Shown here: positions 1-5,526 of the stretch, piece after piece | Layout: each line of letters begins with the position of its first letter | Position numbering within the stretch: the stretch's first letter is position 1 | Assembly: GCA_017999235.1 (NCBI GenBank) | Contig: JAGOBN010000153.1 | Location: forward strand, 1 to 8,057 | From: Anaerolineales bacterium | GTDB taxonomy: Bacteria > Chloroflexota > Anaerolineae > Anaerolineales > UBA6663 | DNA length: 8,057 nucleotides | Direction: 5' to 3' | Made by a program: the position numbers and the translations under genes | The notes under the pieces: generated by a model | Told to the model about the DNA's origin: nothing | The model's input: the letters and a program-made list of their open reading frames with translations, nothing else | Databases searched by the model: none

Positions 1-1
1 C

Positions 2-691
2 ACCGGCGCGGACGTGGTGGCCGTTCAAGAAACCAAGGCCCAGCCCGAACAGCTCTCGGCCGCGCTGCGCGAGCCGCCGGGCTATACCGCCGCCTGGTGT
101 TCGGCCGAGAAGAAGGGCTACAGCGGCGTCGGCACGTACACAAAGCGCCCGCCCGCCGCGGTCAAAACCGGCCTGGCGGACGCCCGTTTTGACCACGAAG
201 GCCGGGTGCTGATCAGCGAGTTCGAGGCCTTCGTCTTCTTCAATATTTACTTTCCTAATGGCGGACGCGGGCCGGAATGGGTCCAGCACAAACTGGCGTT
301 TTACCGGCGCTTTCTGGAGGTGGTGCGGGGCTACCAGGCGGCCGGCCGGCCGGTGGTGGTGGCGGGGGACGTCAACACGGCGTATGCCGAGATTGACCTG
401 GCCCGGCCCAAGGAAAATGCCAAGACCAGCGGCTTTCTGCCGGAGGAGCGCGCCGGCCTGGGAGAGTTTTTCCAGGCCGGCCTGGTGGACACCTTCCGCC
501 AGCTGCATCCCGCCGCGGTCAAATATACGTGGTGGGATATGGTCAGCCGCGCGCGCGAACGCAATGTGGGCTGGCGGCTGGATTACTTCTTTGTCACCGC
601 CGACTTGCAGGACCGGGTCCGCGCGGCCGAGATCCACGACGAGATGCTCGGCTCTGATCACTGCCCGGTCAGTCTGGTGCTGGACCTCTAG
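2..691 (+). CDS. xth: Exodeoxyribonuclease III / AP endonuclease (5' end outside window)
   Basis: Mg-dependent endonuclease/exonuclease/phosphatase-fold enzyme that cleaves DNA 5' of abasic sites and degrades 3' ends of duplex DNA in base excision repair. The reading frame is already open at base 2, and the coding sense (TGADVVAVQETKA) matches the family upstream of the first GTG/ATG, so the gene enters from the left. 229 residues are visible, and about 25 N-terminal residues with the first metal-site strand are missing. In visible numbering: the QETK motif with catalytic Glu9, GYSGVG, YFPNG with Tyr83, GDVNTAY with Asp123 and Asn125, the W-R-LDYFFV segment with Asp194, and the terminal SDH pair Asp219/His220. 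Spacing between these residues agrees with E. coli ExoIII (E34, Y109, D151, N153, D229, H259). All catalytic residues that can be seen are present. The next gene starts 43 bp downstream on the same strand, so co-transcription is possible. Confidence 0.96.
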   Translation, partial: TGADVVAVQETKAQPEQLSAALREPPGYTAAWCSAEKKGYSGVGTYTKRPPAAVKTGLADARFDHEGRVLISEFEAFVFFNIYFPNGGRGPEWVQHKLAFYRRFLEVVRGYQAAGRPVVVAGDVNTAYAEIDLARPKENAKTSGFLPEERAGLGEFFQAGLVDTFRQLHPAAVKYTWWDMVSRARERNVGWRLDYFFVTADLQDRVRAAEIHDEMLGSDHCPVSLVLDL

Positions 692-734
692 CGCGGGCGG
701 GTCCGCGCCGGCTTACGGTCCCACCACGTCCCCC

Positions 735-1655
735 ATGCCGCCCAAACCGCGCACCCGCACCGCGTCCGACCCGACCCGCTACAGCAGCATCCTGGCGAAT
801 CTTTTTTCGGCCGCCCAGCCGGCCGTCCAGCCTCTGACCCGTTTCCGCTGGCACAGCGCGGCCGGCGAGCGCTACGACACCTGGAAGGTCCAGTCATCCC
901 AGGCGCTGGCCATTGATGTCTTCGGCACCCTGCAGACGGCGCCGGCCCGCGACGCCGTGCTGGACCGCTGGGCCGGCGCGCTGGGGGTGCCGGCCGGCGG
1001 GCCGTGGGCCGTGCAGCTGGAGTGGCATGACCCGGACAACCACCTGGGCGAACAGCAGCCCACCTGGGTGGATGCGGTGGCCCAGAGCCCGCACGCCCTG
1101 ATCTTCTTCGAGGGCAAGTTCACCGAGAGCGACGGCGGCCGCTGCTCGCAGACCCAGCCGCTGCGCACCGGGCCGCATCGGGGCCGCCGGCAATGCGACG
1201 GCCGCTATATGTTTCAAGTAAACCCGGCCACCGGCCAGGAAGCCCGCTGCGCGCTCACCGCTAAGGGCCTGCGTTACTGGGACGAGATCCCGCGGGTGTT
1301 TGATTACGACGCCGGCCAGAGCTATTTTGAATGCCCGTTCGCGGGGCCGTGGTTCCAGTGGATGCGGAACCTCACGGTCTGCCACGCGGCCGCCCGCGCC
1401 ACCCGCCGCGCCCCCGCTTTCGTGCTGGCCTATGCGGACGGCCCCGGCCTGCCGATGGCGGCGCGGGTGCGGGGACCGGAGTGGGCGCGCCTGCAGGATC
1501 GGCTGCAGCCCGGCGCCATCACCCTGCGCGCGCTGGCCTATCAGACGTTAATCCAACTAGCCGAGACCGCTGATCCCGACAACCCGGTCTGGCCGGCCCT
1601 GGGCGCCTGGGTGCAGGGCAAAATCGACACGGTGTGCGGCCCGCCTCCGCTATAA
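735..1655 (+). CDS. PGN_0703-like putative PD-(D/E)XK nuclease
   Basis: Predicted 306-aa soluble protein. I recognise the pattern of the PGN_0703 family of putative restriction-type endonucleases from three elements: an SSQALAIDVFGTL block (residues 54-66), a FFEGKFTESDGG block (124-135) followed by CSQT, and a CDGRYMFQV block (154-162). The likely catalytic core is Asp113, then Glu126-Gly-Lys128 (the E-x-K of PD-(D/E)XK enzymes), with Glu131 nearby. Cysteines at 137, 154, 172, 200 and 216 lie after the core, and the first four could form a metal or Fe-S site; that is a guess. The substrate is unknown, and no methyltransferase or specificity subunit lies next to it. ATG at 735 is the first plausible start after the xth stop. 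No Shine-Dalgarno is visible before it, so the start is moderately uncertain. The frame stays open upstream only because of high GC. The stop codon is embedded in the TATAAT box of the next gene. Confidence 0.75.
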   Translation: MPPKPRTRTASDPTRYSSILANLFSAAQPAVQPLTRFRWHSAAGERYDTWKVQSSQALAIDVFGTLQTAPARDAVLDRWAGALGVPAGGPWAVQLEWHDPDNHLGEQQPTWVDAVAQSPHALIFFEGKFTESDGGRCSQTQPLRTGPHRGRRQCDGRYMFQVNPATGQEARCALTAKGLRYWDEIPRVFDYDAGQSYFECPFAGPWFQWMRNLTVCHAAARATRRAPAFVLAYADGPGLPMAARVRGPEWARLQDRLQPGAITLRALAYQTLIQLAETADPDNPVWPALGAWVQGKIDTVCGPPPL

Positions 1656-1656
1656 T
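1651..1656 (+). promoter_or_regulatory. Consensus -10 box upstream of slyD
   Basis: A perfect TATAAT in otherwise very GC-rich DNA. It overlaps the TAA stop (1653-1655) of the upstream nuclease gene. Transcription would begin near 1662-1664, giving a leader of about 65 nt before the slyD ATG. No good -35 at 16-18 bp is visible; the nearest TTGACA-like word, TCGACA at 1624-1629, is 21 bp away. Confidence 0.55.
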
Positions 1657-1712
1657 GGCCGCTTCCCCGGCGCGCCCAGGCCGGCGCGGTTGGCCGGCCG
1701 GCCCGATTTTCC

Positions 1713-1720
1713 GAGAGAGG
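1713..1720 (+). promoter_or_regulatory. Shine-Dalgarno site of slyD
   Basis: GAGAGAGG, a purine run ending 8 nt before the ATG at 1729. It is the only clear ribosome binding site in the window and decides the slyD start in favour of MHITKHTVV rather than an upstream in-frame ATG at 1690. Confidence 0.75.
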
Positions 1721-1728
1721 ACCTTCTG

Positions 1729-2232
1729 ATGCACATCACCAAACACACCGTCGTCGCCATTGATTACACCTTGACCGACGACGCCGGCGGCGTCCTCGAC
1801 TCCTCGCGCGGCGGCGAGCCGCTGGCCTATCTGCACGGGGTCGGCCAGATCATCCCCGGTCTGGAACGGGCGCTGGAAGGCAAGGCGGCCGGGGAAGCGT
1901 TCCAGGTGGCCATCGCGCCGGCCGACGGCTACGGCGAGCGGGACGACCGGCTCAAGCAGCAGGTGACCCGGGATATGTTCGAGGGGCATGCCATTGAGGT
2001 GGGCATGCAGTTCATGGCGCAAATGGCCGGCGCCCAGCACGTCTTCACCGTGGTGGGCGTGGACGGCGATGACGTGACCGTGGACGGCAACCACCCGCTG
2101 GCCGGCGTGCCGCTCAACTTCGACGTCACCGTGGTGTCCGTGCGTGCCGCCACCGAAGAGGAGCTCTCGCACGGCCACGCCCACTCCGCTGCGCGGAGCG
2201 CCAGCGGTGACGACCACGGGCACGCGCACTAG
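1729..2232 (+). CDS. slyD: SlyD-type FKBP peptidyl-prolyl cis-trans isomerase
   Basis: 167-aa cytosolic prolyl isomerase and chaperone. The split FKBP domain is recognisable: residues 1-70 carry the first strand (VVAIDYTLTDDAG), YLHGVGQIIPGLERALEGK (34-52) and the PADGYGERD loop (64-72). The chaperone insert-in-flap domain follows at about 73-120, and DGNHPLAGV (119-127) closes the FKBP fold. The tail has six histidines (148, 150, 152, 163, 165, 167) in two H-x-H-x-H clusters separated by a short Ser/Ala linker. In E. coli SlyD a much longer His/Cys tail binds nickel and feeds hydrogenase maturation; here the tail is short and has no Cys, so metal binding is likely but its purpose is unknown. 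The gene has its own -10 box and ribosome binding site, so it is probably expressed independently of the upstream nuclease. Its stop codon overlaps that of the convergent DUF2277 gene. Confidence 0.93.
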   Translation: MHITKHTVVAIDYTLTDDAGGVLDSSRGGEPLAYLHGVGQIIPGLERALEGKAAGEAFQVAIAPADGYGERDDRLKQQVTRDMFEGHAIEVGMQFMAQMAGAQHVFTVVGVDGDDVTVDGNHPLAGVPLNFDVTVVSVRAATEEELSHGHAHSAARSASGDDHGHAH

Positions 2233-2441
2233 CGCTTAACGGCCGGAGTCCCCAATTGCTCCAGCAGCGCCTGCGTAGCGGCGGCGACCGCCGCCACCGC
2301 GGCCTCGAAGGCGGCGGCGTTGGCGCGGGACGGCGCGCGATAGCCGCTGATTTTCCGCACATATTGCAGGGCCGCCGCGCGGACCTCCTCGGCCGAGGCC
2401 GGCGGCTCCGCCCCACGTAAAGTTTTGATGCTGCGACACAT
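2229..2441 (-). CDS. DUF2277 family protein
   Basis: Small 70-aa soluble protein of unknown function. It starts with the hallmark MCRSIKTL, followed by PPAS-EE-RAAALQYVRKISG (about residues 13-32), a P-S-AN-AAFE segment, and a C-terminal Ala-rich amphipathic helix ending in LLEQLGTP. This order and length match the DUF2277 family, whose members usually begin MCRNIKTL and are 70-90 aa long. An in-frame upstream extension to 2585 exists but would run through the divergent promoter and lacks family character, so the start at 2441 is preferred. A weak AAAGG lies 11 nt before that ATG. A perfect TATAAT on this strand at 2499-2494 implies a leader of about 45 nt. The gene converges on slyD, and the stop codons overlap within CTAG. 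The conserved Cys2 next to the initiator Met is a family feature of unknown role. Confidence 0.9.
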   Translation of the reverse strand: MCRSIKTLRGAEPPASAEEVRAAALQYVRKISGYRAPSRANAAAFEAAVAAVAAATQALLEQLGTPAVKR

Positions 2442-2493
2442 GGCTGGCCATGCCTTTCTGGACGCCGCTGGGCGCCGGGGAGGATTGGCCGGC

Positions 2494-2499
2494 ATTATA
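2494..2499 (-). promoter_or_regulatory. -10 box for the DUF2277 gene
   Basis: Read on the minus strand this is a perfect TATAAT, 52 nt before the DUF2277 ATG. It overlaps the plus-strand -10 box of the divergent gene. No consensus -35 is visible. Confidence 0.5.
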
Positions 2500-2501
2500 A
2501 G
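2496..2501 (+). promoter_or_regulatory. -10 box of a leaderless promoter for the 238-aa gene
   Basis: TATAAG, five of six matches to the consensus, with 9 nt between its end and the ATG at 2511. Transcription should therefore start at or within a base or two of the start codon. No Shine-Dalgarno is present. It shares bases with the minus-strand -10 box, so the two divergent genes probably compete for polymerase. Confidence 0.55.
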
Positions 2502-2510
2502 CCCGCTCGG

Positions 2511-3227
2511 ATGACCACCGCCCCCCGCCCGCGCCGCATCGGCACCCTGCGCGAGACCAGCCTGCACGCCGCGCTCAAACAGCACCTGGCCCAGCCGGAC
2601 GACCGCCTGGAGGTCCCGGTCGAGGGCTTTGTGGCGGACCTGCTGCGCCCGGACCCCGCCGGCGATCTGCTCATCGAAGTGCAGACCGGCGGCTTCTCCG
2701 CCCTGCGCCGCAAACTGCCGGCCTTACTGGAAAACCACCGTGTCCAGCTGGTGCACCCGATTGCCGTGGAGAAGTGGATTGTGCGCGTGGATGCCGCCGG
2801 CCGGCGCGTGAGCCGGCGCAAATCGCCCCGCCGCGGCGCGCTCACCGATCTGTTTCTGGAGCTGGTCAGCCTGCCGGCGCTGATCGCCCATCCCAACCTG
2901 ACCGTGGTGGTCCTGCTCGTCCAGGAAGAAGAAGTGCGCGCGCCGGCGGCCCGGACCCGGCGCCGGCGCTGGCGCCGGGATTACCGTGTCACGGATCGGC
3001 GGCTGCTGGCGGTGACGGCCGCGGCCGAGTTCCACACGCCCGCCGACTTTCTGAGCTTTATCCCGCTGACGCTGGCCCAGCCCTTCACCAGCCGCGCCCT
3101 GGCGGAAGCGCTGGGGGTGCCGGTCGATCTGGGCCACAAGCTCACTTATTGCCTGCGGCACATGGGTGTGCTGGCCGAGGCCGGCCGCGACCGCCGCGCC
3201 AAGCTCTATCAAGTCACATCGGCTTAA
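2511..3227 (+). CDS. Uncharacterised protein: PD-(D/E)XK-like N-terminus plus C-terminal winged helix
   Basis: 238-aa soluble protein that I cannot assign to a named gene. Residues 13-95 look like a nuclease-type alpha/beta domain: a basic helix (TSLHAALKQHL), then EVPVEGFVADLL with Glu38 and Asp43, then LLIEVQTGGFSAL with Glu56-x-Gln58. Next come a helix (RRKLPALLE) and a strand plus Pro (VQLVHPIAVEKWIV). The E-V-Q-T-G-x-F arrangement resembles PD-(D/E)XK variants where Gln replaces the Lys, so activity is uncertain. A basic linker (97-108, 149-163) carries many Arg. Residues 189-236 (FTSRALAEALGVP, KLTYCLRHMGVL, AKLYQV) fit a winged-helix DNA-binding domain: two helices, a recognition helix and a wing. 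The start at 2511 is supported by the TATAAG box just upstream. The gene precedes recD2 on the same strand but is separated by a hairpin repeat and the recD2 promoter. The fold assignment is inference from pattern only. Confidence 0.8.
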   Translation: MTTAPRPRRIGTLRETSLHAALKQHLAQPDDRLEVPVEGFVADLLRPDPAGDLLIEVQTGGFSALRRKLPALLENHRVQLVHPIAVEKWIVRVDAAGRRVSRRKSPRRGALTDLFLELVSLPALIAHPNLTVVVLLVQEEEVRAPAARTRRRRWRRDYRVTDRRLLAVTAAAEFHTPADFLSFIPLTLAQPFTSRALAEALGVPVDLGHKLTYCLRHMGVLAEAGRDRRAKLYQVTSA

Positions 3228-3241
3228 CCCCCAGATTTCCG

Positions 3242-3303
3242 CCACAGAGACACAGAGTCACAGAGAAGTCCTGAACCAACTCTGTGTCTCCGTGTCTCTG
3301 AGG
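3242..3303. repeat. CACAGAG-octamer inverted repeat (REP/MITE-like)
   Basis: Two 24-nt arms, 3242-3265 and 3280-3303, match in 21 of 24 positions as an inverted repeat around a 14-nt loop. The left arm consists of three tandem octamers, CACAGAGA, CACAGAGT and CACAGAGA (3243-3266); the right arm is their complement with CTCTGTG/TCTCTGAG words. The base composition differs sharply from the surrounding GC-rich DNA. I recall similar 'ccacagagacacagag' elements scattered between genes in many unrelated environmental bacteria, often mis-translated as short THRDTEK-like peptides. It lies between the 238-aa gene and recD2, and its right arm covers where a recD2 -35 would be. It has no adjacent T-run, so it is not a typical terminator. 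Confidence 0.85.
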
Positions 3304-3316
3304 CAAAAAGCTGCGT

Positions 3317-3322
3317 TACAAT
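3317..3322 (+). promoter_or_regulatory. -10 box of a leaderless recD2 promoter
   Basis: TACAAT (TTACAAT with the preceding T), five of six matches to the consensus, with 8 nt before the ATG at 3331. Transcription would start at about the ATG, matching the missing Shine-Dalgarno. The -35 position falls inside the right arm of the octamer repeat and has no TTGACA-like word. Confidence 0.55.
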
Positions 3323-3330
3323 CCACCGTT

Positions 3331-5526
3331 ATGGATTCCCTGACGGGCGTCGTCGAACGCGTCACCTACTTCAACCCCGAGAACGGCTACTCGGTCCTGC
3401 GCCTGAACGCCAAAGGCTACCCGGACCTGGTGACCGTGGTGGGCAATCTGCCCGAAGTGACGCCAGGCGAGAGCCTGCGCCTGGCCGGCCAATGGACTCT
3501 GCACGGCGATTACGGCCGGCAGTTCAAGGCTGAGCGCTGCGAGCAGGTGCTGCCGGCCACGGTGGAGGGCATCCGCCGCTATCTGGGCTCCGGGCTGATC
3601 AAGGGCGTCGGCCCGCGCACCGCCGAGAAGATTGTGGCCACTTTCGGGGCTGAGACCCTGACCGTCATCGACACCCAGCCGCACCGCCTGCGCGAGGTGC
3701 CCGCCATCGGCCAGAAGCGCGCCGAGGCCATCACCCACGCCTGGGAACAGCAGAAGGCCATCAAGGAAGTGATGATCTTCCTGCAGAGCCACGGCGTCAG
3801 CGCCGGCCTGGCGGTGAAGATTTACAAGCAGTATGGCGATGACGCCCTGGGCGTCGTGCAGAACGATCCGTACCGGCTGGCGCGCGATATCTGGGGCATC
3901 GGCTTCCGCACCGCCGACAAGATCGCCCAGGCGCTGGGCTTCCCGCCCGAGGCGCCGGCGCGCCTGGAGGCCGGCCTGGCCTACGCACTCAGCGAGCAGG
4001 CCGACGACGGCCACGTCTTTGTGCCGCAGGCCGAGCTGCTGGAGACCAGCGCCGCCCTGCTGGAAGTGCCGGCCGAGCTGCTGCCGGCCGCGCTGGACCG
4101 GCTGGAAACCGACGGCCGCATTCGGCGCGACACGCTGGCGGCGGCCCCCAGCCCGGCCGTCTATCTGGCGCCGTTTTACCAGGCGGAGGTCAACGCCGCC
4201 GGCCGCCTGCGCGCCCTGCTGCACGCGCCGGCCACGCGCCTGGCGGAGTTTCAGGGCGCGGACTGGGAACAGCTCTTCCGCCAAACCGCCGAACCCAATG
4301 CCCCGGTCACCTTGTCCGCTGAGCAGCGCGCCGCGGTCCAGACCGCGCTGACATCCAAAGTATGTGTGCTGACGGGCGGGCCGGGAACCGGCAAGACCAC
4401 CACCCTGCGGGCCGTCATCCGCCTGCTGGAGCTCCAGCAGCACCCGGTGGCGCTGGCCTCGCCCACCGGCCGCGCCGCCAAACGCCTGAGCGAGGCCACC
4501 GGCCGGCCGGCGCAGACCCTGCACCGCCTCTTGGGTTTCTCGCCCCTGGAAGGCTTCACGGTCAACGAGCACAACCGCCTGCCCGCGCATGTGGTGGTGG
4601 TGGATGAAGTCTCGATGCTGGATCTGCTGCTGTTCAACAATCTGCTCAAGGCCGTGGACCCGGCCGCGCATCTGCTGCTGGTGGGCGACGCCGACCAATT
4701 GCCGTCGGTGGGCGCCGGCCAGGTGCTGGGCGACCTGATCACCAGCGGCCGCGTGCCGGTCATCCGGCTGGGCACCATCTTCCGCCAGGCCGCCGCGAGC
4801 GCCATCATCACCAACGCGCACCGCATCAACCGCGGCCAGCCGCCGCTGTTTGAGAAGGACAGCCGCGATTTCTTCTTGTTTGCCCAGGATGACGCCGAGC
4901 AGGCAGCCGAGATGCTGGTGGACGTGGTCGCCAACCGCATCCCGCGCAAGTTTGGCCTGAATCCGCTGACCGAAGTGCAGGTGCTGGCGCCCATGCACCG
5001 CGGCGCGGCCGGCGTGGCGGCGCTCAACCAGCGTCTGCAGGCGGCCCTCAACCCGCCGGCAGCCGGCAAGGCCGAGCGGCCGCTGGGCGGGCGCGTCTTC
5101 CGAGCCGGCGACCGCGTGATGCAGATCCGCAACAATTATCAGAAAGAGGCCTTCAACGGCGATATCGGCCGGATCACGGACATTGATCTGGAAAACCAGA
5201 CCCTGGCCGTGGAGTTCGACGGCCGGACGGTCTTCTATGACTGGCTGGAGGCCGACGAGCTGCAGCACGCTTTTGCCGTGAGCATCCACAAGGCGCAGGG
5301 CTCGGAGTTCCCGGCCGTGGTGGTCCCGGTGCTTACCCAGCACTACGTGATGCTGCAGCGCAACCTGCTCTACACCGGCGTCACCCGGGCCAGACAGTTG
5401 TGCGTGCTGGTGGGCAGCCGCAAGGCGATTGCGATGGCGGTCCGCAACGCCCAGACCGCCCGGCGCTGGAGCGGCCTGGCGGAGCGCCTGCAAACCCCCG
5501 GCGCGCCCCAGCCGGCCCTGCTATGA
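3331..5526 (+). CDS. recD2: RecD2-type ATP-dependent 5'-3' DNA helicase (SF1B)
   Basis: 731-aa helicase of the RecD-like family found in bacteria without RecBCD; length is typical. Domain order: N-terminal OB-like domain (about 1-75, TGVVERVTYFNPENGYSVLRL), tandem helix-hairpin-helix region (about 85-200, containing GLIKGVGPRTAEKI and VPAIGQKRAEAI), then two RecA-like motor domains. Motor motifs: Walker A GGPGTGKTT at 349-357 (Lys355), Walker B VVVVDEVSMLD with Asp425-Glu426, motif III GDADQLPSVGAGQV from 452, motif IV-like GTIFRQAAASAI, the SH3-flanking segment DRVMQIRNNY, motif V SIHKAQGSEFP at 651-661, and motif VI YTGVTRAR at 681-688. All are intact. The start is placed at 3331 because MDSLTGVVERVTYFNPENGYSV is the family N-terminus; an in-frame ATG at 3166 lies inside the upstream gene and would translate through the octamer repeat. 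A leaderless -10 box precedes the start. The stop overlaps the next ATG (ATGA). Confidence 0.96.
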   Translation: MDSLTGVVERVTYFNPENGYSVLRLNAKGYPDLVTVVGNLPEVTPGESLRLAGQWTLHGDYGRQFKAERCEQVLPATVEGIRRYLGSGLIKGVGPRTAEKIVATFGAETLTVIDTQPHRLREVPAIGQKRAEAITHAWEQQKAIKEVMIFLQSHGVSAGLAVKIYKQYGDDALGVVQNDPYRLARDIWGIGFRTADKIAQALGFPPEAPARLEAGLAYALSEQADDGHVFVPQAELLETSAALLEVPAELLPAALDRLETDGRIRRDTLAAAPSPAVYLAPFYQAEVNAAGRLRALLHAPATRLAEFQGADWEQLFRQTAEPNAPVTLSAEQRAAVQTALTSKVCVLTGGPGTGKTTTLRAVIRLLELQQHPVALASPTGRAAKRLSEATGRPAQTLHRLLGFSPLEGFTVNEHNRLPAHVVVVDEVSMLDLLLFNNLLKAVDPAAHLLLVGDADQLPSVGAGQVLGDLITSGRVPVIRLGTIFRQAAASAIITNAHRINRGQPPLFEKDSRDFFLFAQDDAEQAAEMLVDVVANRIPRKFGLNPLTEVQVLAPMHRGAAGVAALNQRLQAALNPPAAGKAERPLGGRVFRAGDRVMQIRNNYQKEAFNGDIGRITDIDLENQTLAVEFDGRTVFYDWLEADELQHAFAVSIHKAQGSEFPAVVVPVLTQHYVMLQRNLLYTGVTRARQLCVLVGSRKAIAMAVRNAQTARRWSGLAERLQTPGAPQPALL

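Noticed and set aside
258..734. Upstream extension of the PGN_0703-like gene through xth
   Set aside because: The stretch overlaps intact xth in another frame and translates to Trp/Arg/Pro-rich nonsense; family character begins only after 735.
1519..2229. 236-codon open frame on the minus strand opposite slyD
   Set aside because: Shadow frame with His/Val/Gly-rich content and no recognisable domain; slyD on the plus strand is unmistakable and has a ribosome binding site.
2442..2585. N-terminal extension of DUF2277
   Set aside because: It would overlap the start of the divergent gene and its promoter, and DUF2277 proteins begin at the MCR motif.
3242..3303. CRISPR array or intrinsic terminator
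   Set aside because: The units are 8 nt without spacers, so it is not CRISPR. The hairpin has mismatches and no U-run after either arm, so it is not a typical rho-independent terminator.
3316..5493. 725-codon open frame on the minus strand opposite recD2
   Set aside because: It is the shadow of a GC-rich codon pattern. Its translation is rich in His/Gln/Arg/Gly low-complexity without family motifs, while the plus strand has every RecD2 motif.
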